Shown here: piece after piece, positions 21,531 through 32,700 of the stretch
Numbering within the stretch: the first letter of the stretch is position 1
How the letters are laid out: the number at the start of each line of letters is the position of its first letter
Assembly (NCBI RefSeq): GCF_018294505.1
Contig: NC_057812.1
Span: 59,252,687-59,316,686, forward strand
Direction: 5' to 3'
DNA length: 64,000 nucleotides
Source of the DNA: Triticum aestivum
Lineage: Eukaryota > Streptophyta > Magnoliopsida > Poales > Poaceae
Translations under genes and position numbers: made by a program
The notes under the pieces: model-generated
Database searches by the model: none
What the model saw: only the letters and a program-made list of their open reading frames with translations
What the model was told of the DNA's origin: nothing

Positions 21531-21618
21531 GAGCGCGAGAGGCTGCCGGAGTTCTGCTACGTGATGTTCACGTCCCGTTCTACTGGAAGACCCAAAGATG
21601 TTTGTGGAACGGAGAAAG
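21531..21618 (+). pseudogene. Acyl-activating enzyme remnant: AMP-binding P-loop exon
   Basis: The frame reads [20 protein letters not shown], then VCGTEK, and ends at a donor-like AAAG|GTGCAC. This is the AMP-binding core motif (normally YxxxTSGSTGxPKG), but the first conserved Gly of SGSTG is Arg and the Gly after PK is Asp. Both changes hit the phosphate-binding loop, so the encoded enzyme would not be expected to adenylate its substrate. An in-frame stop lies directly upstream at 21528-21530. It is the second piece in order of the broken gene starting at 11.4 kb. Confidence 0.75.
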
Positions 21619-21844
21619 GTGCACATTCAAATTGTTGTGAGATTATTGAGGTCATCAGGAAGGTTTCAGAGGAATAGGTTGACATGATGATTCTAGATGC
21701 TAATCTCTTGTTTTATACTTCTACATTACTGTATGTCAGCATTTTTAGCGTTTTCGTATTCGTAGCAAAAATACTGATGACCAGAGAAAACTGATATAAT
21801 TTTGAAATTTTTGTTCCGCAATTTTATAATGACTTGCACATTAG

Positions 21845-22022
21845 GTGGATGCAAAGAAGGAATCCCTTATGTTCAGACGATGTGTTGTTGTTTAAGACAT
21901 CTGTTAGCTTTGTTGCCATCATCAGGAGTTCCTCTCTACTGTGTTGACTAGCACAACACTGGTCATTTCCCCCATTGATTGGAAAACTAATCCAACATAA
22001 CTGGCCAACTTGATTATGGCTG
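21845..22022 (+). pseudogene. Acyl-activating enzyme remnant: exon after the P-loop
   Basis: An acceptor-like cacattag is followed by WMQRRNPLCSDDVLLFKTSV, then SFV. After a frameshift the frame continues HHQEFLSTVLTSTTLVISPI, then DWKTNPT, a TAA, and LANLIMA. Segments like 'DVLLFKTSVSFVDHxxEFL' occur directly after the P-loop in the AASDH/AAE19 group of AMP-binding enzymes. The frameshift and the TAA make it non-coding today. Confidence 0.65.
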
Positions 22023-22567
22023 CTTATCCAGTTTGGTTTCCTTATCCAGTTTGTTTTATCAAAAAGTATATGATAAATCCCCAAAGCTTATTACTTGAAC
22101 AATAGTGCTTAGGAGTCTCAGAAATAAAACTACTTGTTTGAGTATTCAGTTTCATGTTGTGGAATTGTCATTTAACACTGAGAAAGTAGGATAACTTGAG
22201 GATACACGTTTTGTTGGCATGCTTGCTGACTAGACTTATCTTTCCACTCAACTTGCATAATTTAGATAGTTAGGGTTTCCGACTTCCTAACTAAAGTCAT
22301 ATGTTCAAGTATGCCTCACTGTTAATGCATGGTAGTATAACATTCTGAGGCAGAGATATTTTGGTAGCAAACAGTATTTGTAGTTAGTTGCCGTTGTAAT
22401 CAAGGGATATTCTGAGACAGTCTCCTGTTTGACTTTAATAGATGCTTGACAAAAACTATAGCCCTAGAATGTTATTCCTGATTTTCTTGGTTCATCAATA
22501 GATAATACTCCCTTGTTCTTTTTTGTATGACATTCATTGCCCTTGCATTTGGTTCATGTTATCGTAG

Positions 22568-22740
22568 GCATATCATATCTCATGGATGACTATAGTTCCG
22601 TCGCTATAGTCATCCATGGAGAACTCTCTTAAGATCTTGGTATTTAGCGGAGAGATTCTGTCCTTAGTGCTGTGGAAGTGGAACAGAGTTCATGAAATTT
22701 TGCCAGAGATTACTATCAGAAATCTGTACGGAACAACATA
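22568..22740 (+). pseudogene. Acyl-activating enzyme remnant: exon ending in YGTT
   Basis: After an acceptor-like atcgtag the frame reads AYHISWMTIVPSL, a TAG, then MENSLKILVFSGEILSLVLW and RVHEILPEITIRNLYGTT, ending near a donor (ATA|GTGAGA). NLYGTT is the A5 motif (YGxTE) of adenylate-forming enzymes. The single stop lies in a small inverted duplication (22581-22595 against 22604-22618) that replaced part of the exon. The next exon starts where expected, with VSGDC, at 23914. Confidence 0.75.
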
Positions 22741-22967
22741 GTGAGAATGTTATCCACCCAACTTTTTTTTCTCAGATGAGGTGAAGTCGATTTTGTCTCT
22801 CTAATACATTCTTACTCTTATCGATTTATTTCACTACACACTGCCAGTGCGTATCAACACTACCTGGGCCAGCCGGCTGAAATTTCCTAACTTGATTATT
22901 AATGAAAATGATGTTCAAATATTTTCGTCGTGTTCACATAATTGGGAATGTTATCATTTAAAAAAAA

Positions 22968-23640
22968 GGAGGATTACCCCTGGCCTCTGCATCTGAGCGT
23001 TGCATGCAGCCATTTTATTAATTATTCACAAAGACCTTACAAAGTAGTACATCAGATAGTCTGAAGCCACCATCCTAGCAACATCTGTCGCTATTTCTAT
23101 CCACTTGATGAAGGTGTGCCGATAGTCCGAGCCTAATACCAAACAGACATCGCACAAATGACTAACATCTAAAGCCGGAGGCCCCGACCAAGCCACATAC
23201 TGGGTTTGGGGTATACACCGGTCCGACGCACTCTCATGTGTTGTCGCCGCCATCTTCCACCAATCCATCTTCAGAGCAAAAACTAACGCACCGACCTTGC
23301 TAGGCCTCTTTGCCATCGACGCCCGACAGCGTCCTCCTCCTGCGCAAGTCCATCTCCTCGCATCGGACACCGAATCCCCATTGCGCCACGCCGCCGAGAT
23401 CCGCCGTCTTTGATGTGGTAAATGAAAAACCGCTCCACCACTTGTCTCCTCCATCCAGCCGCTGCTCCAAAAACAATGTCCCCATGAGGGAGAACGACGC
23501 CTAAAGTGTCGCCATCGTTCGATCCGGGAACCCCGGGTCTAGGTTTCACCTGGAGCAGCGCAAGCGAGTCGACGGTAGCTACAGTGGCGATGTCTTCATC
23601 AAGATAACGAAGCGAAAACGCCGCCATCGCCCGCCCTGAC
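22968..23640. repeat. Unclassified Triticeae-type repeat inside an intron of the remnant
   Basis: It starts after an A-run with 'ggaggattacccctggcctc' and contains phrases ('attaattattcacaaagacc', 'ctaaagccggaggccc') that I associate with a common Triticeae repeat; class unknown to me. GC-rich frames on the minus strand are open by composition only. Just downstream, 23698-23736 and 23738-23775 are two near-identical copies of a 40-bp unit ('gatgtgtgatccctt', 'gggaatgtt'). Confidence 0.35.
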
Positions 23641-23913
23641 CGAAGTCATAGCACGGTTCACACATCGGGAATGTTTCGCCCTGCCGTGTAGTATAAAATC
23701 ACGATGTGTGATCCCTTTGGGAATGTTATCTATGCCATCACGATGTGTGATCCCTTCGGGAATGTTGTCTCACTTTTCATCTCACTGGGAGCTCGAAATT
23801 ACTCTTGTTTATTTTGTGCTATCTTTTGTTCAGTTTATTCTGCACATGGATAGGTTGAAAGTGAAGTTGTGGTGTTTGTTTTGTATCTTTATTCAGTTGT
23901 ACTTGTGTTTCAT

Positions 23914-24090
23914 GTTTCTGGTGATTGTACATTCTATGATTGCAAAGATCTGCTTGCAATTTTAGAGCGTGAAGAAATAACCCGTGTACCAATTGGATTT
24001 CCTATTACAAATTGTAAAGTTTTTCTTGTGACGCATGCTGGAATAGCAGATGAAGGTGAAATTCGTGTCAGTGGAGCATGTTCATTATGT
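23914..24090 (+). pseudogene. Acyl-activating enzyme remnant: VSGDC exon
   Basis: The frame reads VSGDCTFYDCKDLLAILERE, then EITRVPIGFPITNCKVFLVT and HAGIADEGEIRVSGAC, without a stop. In family members this follows YGTTE directly, and 'VPIGxPxxNCxVxLV...GEIxVSGAC' is the usual lead-in to the A7 motif. The base pair expected to be the AG acceptor before GTTTCTGG reads AT (23912-23913), so even this well-kept exon has lost its splice site. I could not find the following exons (TGD motif) up to 25 kb. Confidence 0.75.
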
Positions 24091-25966
24091 CCAATTGTGC
24101 CCACAAAATTGAAAACCTACTGCATTTCCAGTTATCTGCACGCACCATGTCCAATGTTTCTTGAAATTCCAGAAATTTGAGCTCCCCCGAAATTTCCAGG
24201 GCCGACTTCTGCAACACACTGTTTTGGTTTTAACTTTTTGCATACAATATTTATAGAGGTAATTCAAAAAGTGAAAATATTCATCTTGATGAGATAAAGA
24301 ATACTCATATTTAACATTTTCTCATTTGAAGTCATCTAAATTGTGTTTTCTAGCATGCCATGATCTGGTGTCAACACGTGTATCTCTGTATTCGTCGCAA
24401 CTTCCGCGGCCAAGCTCCGTTTTGGATCATCTTAATATCTATGAGGATCATCTCGAAGAGGTCCATCCAATGGTGATTTTCAATCATAAATTTGACTTCA
24501 TCTTGTTATAGCTTCAAACCACTCTTTGTGATCATGCCATTACCGAGCGTCATCACACTCCACGAGAGGAACGAATCGCCCCGGTGCAACCTTCCTCAGA
24601 GTGGGTGGCTACACTGGGGGCTCCTCCGGTGGCGGCATCTGACTAGGGTTTCTCCCAGGTCACCGGAGGAGCGAGAGACAGGGGAGAGGAGGGATACACC
24701 AAGGCTCTCGGGAAAAACATGGTGCGAAGCTTGCTTTGGTTACTTGCACCCTGGAGACCTCGTGTGAGAAGCTAGCAAGATAATCGAATCTTAGCCAGAT
24801 TGATTGATTTCGATCGATGGAGATGCACGCGAGACAAAGCCTACACTAATCTTACTGATTGATTATTCTAAGTTAATACCAGATAAGGCCACCACATCGT
24901 GGTTAATCCCAACATCAGTGGTCCATCAGATGTGCACAATCGAGGCGGGGTAGATCGTCGCATGACGACCTGAGAGCAGCCTTTGGCCGGCCATGACTGC
25001 AAACGGCGGCGATGTGCAGCGAGGACTGTCTACGACACTTACAACGCCAGGACGCACTACCAGTCCTGGAGGTGTCTAAAATATTTGTTGTCTAATTTGG
25101 TCTAGAACTTCCACGGGCACGTTGCCAGTGAGCACACTGATATTTTCTAGTTTGGGCGCTTATATCCAAGGAAGTATGACTTGTAGGCCAAACATGACAT
25201 GTAGTTTTATTTCTGATACCTCCTAACCCTAGATTAAACTGATTTTGATGGACTCTTTTGTATGAGCTTAGACCATAGAAAGGAAATCTGTCAACTTTGC
25301 AAGACCACATTTCAATGACATGTATATCGATGTAGATGCTCCTTGTTGCCTTTTATGGAGCATAGAGATATTTCTCTAAGCCACTGCCTCGTCGCTGTCC
25401 AATGCGCCTGCATGTGCACCGTAATTGTTTGTCAGAGGGTGTAGGGTTCGGCTCACTTGCGGGGTTCCCAATACAGATTGTTGTACAGGGCCAATAAATG
25501 AGTCCTATGTGTCCTTGTGGACCAACAGCTTCAGTTAAATTAAATTTAGGACACCAATATCTGGGAAAAGACAGTTGTGGGGCTTACCCCCAGCTGGGCT
25601 GGATCGAGCAAACGAAATTCGTTCCCTGGAAACAGTTCCCCAGCGAACCCCCTCCTCTCTCACACATAGCACTCCGCCATAACCTGCCCTAGTTGGGCGA
25701 AAAAAAGGCCCAGTTGTAACATCCCCTAAAAAAAATTTATAGAAAAAAGAAAATGAAAATGACATGCTAAAATGAAATCGAAAACCAAATTGCAGTAGGT
25801 TGGGAATAGCGTTCCGACTGCACGCATTACTGAAAAAAAAGAACAGAACTTTGAAAAATGCCGAGTGACCTTGATTTTAATCTGCCGTGCAAAAAATTCC
25901 AATTATAGAAAAAACTTACAATGCCCTGAACACGAAAGTCTAGAAATTCTAAATTTGAAAAATACC
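24091..25966. other. Intergenic; faint similarity to 59.1-59.4 kb
   Basis: No coding frame is supported. About 25200-25390 shares phrases with about 59135-59330 ('tgtagttttat', 'ctgatacctcctaa', 'ttgccttttatgga'), so the two regions descend from one sequence. The last 260 bp before the gypsy are AT-rich. The five bases atacc at 25962-25966 are the left target duplication of that element. Confidence 0.45.
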
Positions 25967-28900
25967 TGTGACGTCCCCGGTTTGACCGTACACTAATCAT
26001 GCACGCAAATGTGTACGATCAAGATCAGGGACTCATGGGAAGATATCACAACACAACTCTACAAATAAAAATAAGTCATACAAGCATCATAATACAAGCC
26101 AGGGGCCTCGAGGGCTCGAATACAAGTGCTCGATCATAGACGAGTCAGCGGAAGCAACAATATCTGAGTACAGACATAAGTTAAACAAGTTGCCTTAAGA
26201 AGGCTAGCACAAACTGGGATACAGATCGAAAGAGGAGCAGGCCTCCTGCCTGGGATCCTCCTAAACTACTCCAGGTCGTCGTCAGCGGGCAGCACGTAGT
26301 AGTAGGCACCTCCAGTGTAGTAGGGGTCGTCGTCGACGGTGGCGTCTGGCTCCTGGACTCCAGCATCTGGTTGCGACAACCAGAAAGGAAGGAAAAGGGG
26401 GAAAAGGGGGGAGAAAGCAACCGTGAGTACTCATCCAAAGTACTCGCAAGCAAGGAACTACACTACATATGCATGGGTATATGTGTAAGGAGGCCATATC
26501 AGTGGACTGAACTGCAGAATGCCAGAATAAGAGGGGGATAGCTAGTCTTATCGAAGACTACGCTTCTGGTCACCTTCGTCTTGCAACAGGCAGAAGAAGG
26601 TAGGTCGAAGTCCTCCAAGTAGCATCTCCAAGTAACATCTCATAGCATAATCCTACCCGGCGATCCCCTCCTCATATCCCTGAGGTAGAGCGACCACCGG
26701 TTGTATCTGGCACTTGGAAGGGTGTGTTTTATTAAGTATCCGGTTCTAGTTGTCATAAGGTCAAGGTACAACTCCAAGTCGTCCTGTTACCGAAGATCAC
26801 GGCTATTCGAATAGATTAAACTTCCCTGCAGGGGTGCACCACATAGCCCAACACGCTCGATCCCATTTGGCCGGACACACTTTCCTGGGTCATGCCCGGC
26901 CTCGGAAGATCAACACGTCGCAGCCCCACCTAGGCTCAACAGAGAGGCCAGCACGCCGGTCTAAACCTAAGCGCACAGGGGTCTGGGCCCATCGCCCATA
27001 GCACACCTGCACGTTGCGTACGCGGCCGAAAGCAGACCTAGCCTAGTGGCGTTCCAGTCCAATTCGGCGCGCGCCGCTCCGTCGCTGACGTCTGAAGTGC
27101 TTCGGCTGATACCACGACGTCGGGATACCCATAACTACTCCCACGTAGATGGTTAGTGCGTATAGGCTTGTAGCCAGACTCAGATCAAATACCAAGATCT
27201 CGTTAAGCGTGTTAAGTGTCCGCGAACGCCGAACAGGGCCAGGCCCACCTCTCTCCTAGGCGGTCTCAACCTGCCCTGTCGCTCCGCCACAAAGATCCAC
27301 ACAGAGGGCCGTCGGGACAAAGGTCCTTTCAGCCCCCAATCCGTGAATCACTCGCGGGTACTCTTCGAGCTGACCCGACTTTAGTCACCATCTGTATAGT
27401 ATGTATGTATGTATAGTATATACCCGTGATCACCTCCCGAGTGATCACGGCCCAATAGTATAGCAAGGCAGACTGACAAGAATGTAGGGCCAATGATGAT
27501 AAACTAGCATCCTATACTAAGCATTTAGGATTGCAGGTAAGGTATCAACAGGTGTAGCAACAATGTCAGGCTATGCATCAGAATAGGATTAACGAAAGCA
27601 GTAACATGCTACACTACTCTAATGCAAGCAGTATAGAGAAGAGTAGGCGATATCTGGTGATCAAGGGGGGGGGGCTTGCCTGGTTGCTCTGGCAAGAGAG
27701 AGGGGTCGTCAACTCCGTAGTCGAACTGGGCAGCAGCAGCGTCGGTCTCGTAGTCTACCGGAGAGAAGAGGGGGAAGAAACAATGAATACCAAGTAAACA
27801 GATGCATATCGATGCATGACATGTCAAGAAGCGATGCTAGGCGTGCCCTAACGTGGTATGAGGTGGTACTAGTTAAGGGGGAATCATCCGGGAAAGTATT
27901 CCCGGTGTTTCGTGTTTTCGGGCAGGGGAGCCGGAGGGGGAAAGTTGCGGGTTCGATAGGTTAGGGGGGTGTGGTGGACGAACGGACTGCGTATCCGGAA
28001 TCGTCTCGTCGTTCTGAGCAACTTTCATGTTGAAAATATTTTAATCCGAGTTACGGATTAAAAGATATGATTTTTAAAAGATTTTAATAAATTTGGAATT
28101 TAATTATTTATTTAATTAATTCGAAAAAAATGTATTTATGACGTCAGCATGATGTCATGCTGACGTCAGCAGTCAACAGGGGTTGACTGAGTCAACCCTG
28201 ACATGTGGGTCCAGTGGGACCCACCTGTCATTCTCTAATTAAATTAATTAGGGTTTAGGTTAATCTAATTACAGTTTAATTAAACTTAACTAGTTAATTA
28301 ATTTAAATAAACCAGATTAATTAACTTAATTAATTAATTAATAATTTTATTAAATCATTTTAATTTAATTATTTATATTTATTGTTTTATTTTTTATTTT
28401 TTTATTTATTTATTCTATTATTTATTATTATTATTATTATTATTTTTTATTTTTTTTGTTCTGGGGGTGGGGCCCCCATGTCATCGGCCCAGAGGGCCAA
28501 ACGGGCATGCGGGCGTGGTGGGTTTGCGGGGCGGTGCCCGTTTCGGGCGCAACCCCGAAGGACGCGGCGCGGGCGCCCGCGCCCGAAGCCAACGGGGGTC
28601 GGGGCGGCCGAGGCCACGACGGTGGCCGGAGGGGCCGCAGCCACGGCGAGGGTGGCCGGGCGGCAAGCGGCGCCGGCGAGGCGATTCGGGGCGACGGGGC
28701 GGGGCCGGCAGTGGCGTAAACGGGGGGGGGGGGAAATGGCCGAGCGCCGTGCGGGGGGGGGGGGGGTTCGGTCGGGGGTGCGAGGGCGCCGGCGACGATG
28801 GCGTTTGGGTCGGCCGGAGGCGTCGTCGACGGGGGGGGGGGGGAGAGAGGGGGGGGAAGGGCCAAGGCGGCGGCCGGGGCGGGTCGGGGCCGGAGACGGA

Positions 28901-29700
28901 GCTCCGGGCGACGGCACCGCTCGGGAGAGGGAGAGGAGAGGGAAGCGAGGGGGGGAAGTGAGGCGAGCTCACAGCGGGGGGCGCCGGGTCTAGGGGAGCG
29001 GGCTCGGTGGAGCGCGACGGTGACCGGCGAGGAGGCGGGCGGGGGAGCGGTCGCCGGCGTCGGGGAGGCCGGGGTGGATCCGCGGCGTCGAGCGCCCGCG
29101 CGTGGGGCGAGGAGGGGAGGAGGGGACCCCGGGCGGTGGAGAGTATGAGGACGGGGGGTCCGGGCGGCGGGTGGGGCGGCGGGGGCCGCCGGCGTGGTGG
29201 GGCGCGGCGGGGGTCCTCGCCCCGATCTGGATCGGGCGAGGGGGAGGGAAAAGGGGATCGGGGGAGGGGGCGCGTGGGGGGGGGGTGAGTGGGGGGGGGC
29301 AGCTAGGGTTCGGCCGCGGGGGGGGGGGGGGGAGGGGTTAAGTGGGGGCGCCGGTTGGGCCGGGGGAAGGGCTGGCCCAGATGGGCCAGGGGAGGTTCCC
29401 TCCCCTTTTCTTCTTCCTTTCTTTTCTTTTATTATTTTTCTTTTTCTGCTTTCTGTTTTAGTTTAATTAAAATGCCAAAACATTTTACAAAAATTTGTGC
29501 ACCCCACCATAATTAGGTTTGCTATTTTAGACAACCCCCGAACAATTTAGTTTTCGTTTCTGAAAACTTTTATTGTTTGTTTTCGTTTTAAATTTGAAAT
29601 TCGAACTAGGTTCCGAACTAACGCGAGTTTATCCACAGTAACCGAGGTGACGTGGCACCATTAGCGGGGATTACTGTAGCAAGATCATCCGGGCGTTACA
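25967..29700 (-). repeat. 3' LTR of the chromodomain gypsy
   Basis: 3734 bp; on the minus strand it opens TGTAACGCCCGGATG and closes ACGTCACA. It has three unlike parts: an ordinary section (25967-28020), an AT-rich section with nested palindromes (28020-28450), and a very GC-rich section with G-runs of 8-12 (28460-29390). Differences from the other LTR are mostly homopolymer lengths plus scattered substitutions. Long open frames in the G-rich part exist on several strands at once and are not genes. Confidence 0.95.
28139..28198. promoter_or_regulatory. Palindrome cluster in the LTR with TGACGTCA and GTTGAC sites
   Basis: 28139-28168 is a perfect 30-bp palindrome with TGACGTCA at each end. 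28180-28198 is a second, GGGTTGAC-TGA-GTCAACCC. A third, GTGGGTCC/GGACCCAC, follows at about 28206-28225. TGACGTCA is the classic bZIP (TGA/CRE) site, TTGAC the W-box core and TGAGTCA a GCN4-like site. The cluster is identical in the other LTR (from 37717) and degraded in the copy near 63400. A role in element transcription is inference; the palindromes are directly visible. Confidence 0.6.
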
Positions 29701-29726
29701 AATCTCCTCCACTACAAGAAATCTCG
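29701..29726 (-). promoter_or_regulatory. Polypurine tract beside the 3' LTR
   Basis: On the minus strand the internal region ends 'gtagtggaggagatt' directly before TGTAACG of the LTR. This is the position and composition expected for the plus-strand primer. Confidence 0.6.
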
Positions 29727-29736
29727 TCCCGAGATT

Positions 29737-32700
29737 TTAGGAGGTAGAAGGAAACAGTGCGGGGTATTCATCACGCAGGCGATCCTCGCGTTCCCAGGTG
29801 GCTTCGTCTTCAGAGTGATTCGACCACTGGACCTTGAGGAACTTGATCGCCTTCTGGCGTGTGCGGCGTTCAGCTTGGTCGAGAATGCGGACCGGATGCT
29901 CTTTATAGGAGAGGTCCTGTTGCAATTCGAGCACTTCATGATCCACAGCTCGGATTGGGTCCTTGAAGCAACGGCGGAGTTGTGACACATGGAACACATC
30001 GTGAACCTGAGAAAGGTTCGACGGAAGCTCCAATTGATATGCCACTTTTCCACGCCTCTCGAGAATAGTGAATGGGCCAATATAGCGAGGAGCTAGCTTG
30101 CCCTTGATCCCGAAGCGGTGAGCACCCTTCATTGGTGTAACGCGAAGATAGGCCTTTTCGCCAGGTTGATAGACCATGTCTTTATGATGACGGTCATACT
30201 TACTCTTCTGACGTGACTGAGCAGTCTTGAGATTCTCGCGAATAATGCGGACTTGTCCTTCGGCATGTTGGATAATATCCGGACCAAAGAGTGGACGTTC
30301 CCCAGTTTCTGACCAGTTCAGAGGGGTTCGGCACTTTCGTCCATATAACACTTCGAAGGGGGCCATCTTCAGACTAGCTTGATAGCTATTATTATAAGAG
30401 AACTCAGCATACGGAAGAGATTCCTCCCATTTCTTGCCGAAGGAAATAACACAAGCTCGAAGCATGTCTTCGAGAACTTGGTTGACACGTTCAACTTGCC
30501 CTTGTGACTGAGGATGAAAAGCAGTGCTGAAAGACAGATGAGTGCCCATAGCTTCTTGGAAACTCGCCCAGAATCTTGAAGTGAATAAACTGCCACGGTC
30601 TGAACTGATAACCAGCGGAATACCGTGAAGCGATACAATTCTGGACATGTAGAGAGTTGCAAGCTGACTAGCAGTGATCGTTTCCTTGACCGCCAGAAAA
30701 TGTGCAACCTTAGAAAGTCGGTCAATGACGACAAGAATAGCATCATTGCCCTTTCTGCGATTTGGGGAATCCAGTAACGAAGTCCATCTCGACATGGTCC
30801 CATTTCCATTCAGGAATAGATATAGGTTGCAGAGTTCCAGCAGGCCTTTGATGTTCTGCTTTGATACGACGGCAAACGTCACATTCAGCAACATAACGAG
30901 CAATGTCTTGCTTCATGTTAGACCACCAGAATCTCTGACGGATGTCTTGATACATCTTCGTACTACCAGGATGGATACATAGAGGCGTATCATGAGCTTC
31001 TTTCATAACCTCCTGAGTCATATTCAGGTTTTCCTTCTTACACGGCACCACTAGGCGGCCTTTGAAGTACAAGGCGCCATCATCAGCAATAGTGAAGGAT
31101 GAGGAACTTCCTTCTTTGAGGTCTTGCTTAATCTTGTAGACTTCAGAGTCAAATCCCTGCATTGTCTTTATGGTGCCCACGAGATCGGGTTCAACAGCCA
31201 GGGTATAGAGGGAACCCTGGGAAACAACACGGAGATTCATCTTGCGGAACTCCGGGGGAGGGGGAGCGAGTGCACCCGGAGGAACAATATGGAGGTTTAG
31301 CTTTCTGAATTCTTCAACAAGTGAAGGCTGAACTTTGTGAACCTGGAGGTGGTTGCAGTAAGACTTGCGGCTCAAGGCATCAGCCATTACATTAGCCTTG
31401 CCTGGGGTATAGGAAATACCCAAATCAAAGTCTGCAACAGTCTCCATCCATCTCTGCTGACGGAGGTTCAGGTCTGGCTGAGTAAACAGATACTTCAGAC
31501 TTTGGTGGTCAGTGAAGATCTCGCAACGATTACCGAGTAGGTAATGTCGCCACTGTTTTAGCGCATGGATGACAGCAGCAAGTTCGAGGTCGTGAACTGG
31601 GTAGTTCTCCTCGTGAGGGCGCAATTGCCGAGAGGCATAAGCAACCACTTTGCGCTCTTGCATTAGGACACAGCCTAGTCCTTGACGGGAAGCGTCGCAG
31701 TAAATGACGAAGTCCTTCTTAGTATCAGGAGGAGCTAGTACTGGGGCAGAAGTCAACTTGTCCTTGAGTGCCTGGAAACTTTCCTGACATTTATCTGTCC
31801 ATTGGAACTTGACGCCCTTATGCAATAGGTTAGTCAGAGGCCTGGCAATCTTGGAGAAGTTCTCGACGAATCGACGGCAGTAGCTGGCGAGACCGAGAAA
31901 ACTTCTGACTTGCTTAACGTTCTTCGGAGGAGTCCAATCGAGAATAGCCTGAACTCGTTCAGGGTTGACGGCAATACCATCCTTAGAGATGACATGCCCG
32001 AGATAGGTTACTTCGGGAAGCCAGAATTCACATTTGGAGAACTTGGCATAAAGTTGATGCTCTCGTAGCTTTTCCAGCACGAGGCGAAGATGTTCAGCAT
32101 GTTCCTCTTCGTTCTTGGAAAATACCAGAATATCATCCAGATAAACCACGACGAACTTGTCGAGGTAATCCATGAATATATAGTTCATCAGGCGAGAGAA
32201 GGTGGCTGGAGCATTGGTTAAGCCGAAAGACATGACGGTGTACTCGTATGAACCATAACGAGTCACAAAGGCGGTCTTGGGGATATCTTCCTCACGAACA
32301 CGGATCTGGTGGTAACCCAACCTCAAGTCGAGTTTAGAGAACACTGATGATCCAGCCAATTGATCATACAGATCATTGATCCGAGGAAGAGGATACTTAT
32401 TCTGAATGGTAGCTTGATTTATAGGACGGTAGTCTTGGACCAATCGGTTTGTCCCATCTTTCTTCTTGACAAAGAGAGAAGGTGCTCCCCAAGGAGAGCA
32501 ACTTGGGCGAATGAAACCACTTTGAAGAGATTTATCGATTTCCTCCTTAAGCTCAAGGAGTTCATGCGGCGGCATCTTGTAGGGTCGCTTGGCTATAGGA
32601 GTGGTGCCTGGTTTCAAGTCGATGACGAATTCGACAGCTCTAGCAGGGGGAATCCCTGGGAGTTCTTCAGGAAAGACGTCTAGGAATTCACGCACGACGG

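Noticed and set aside
28440..29340. Overlapping Gly/Arg/Pro-rich open frames in the LTR (also at 38.0-38.9 kb)
   Set aside because: They are open in several frames on both strands because of G-runs, occur in both LTRs, and change frame with every run-length difference. Composition, not coding.
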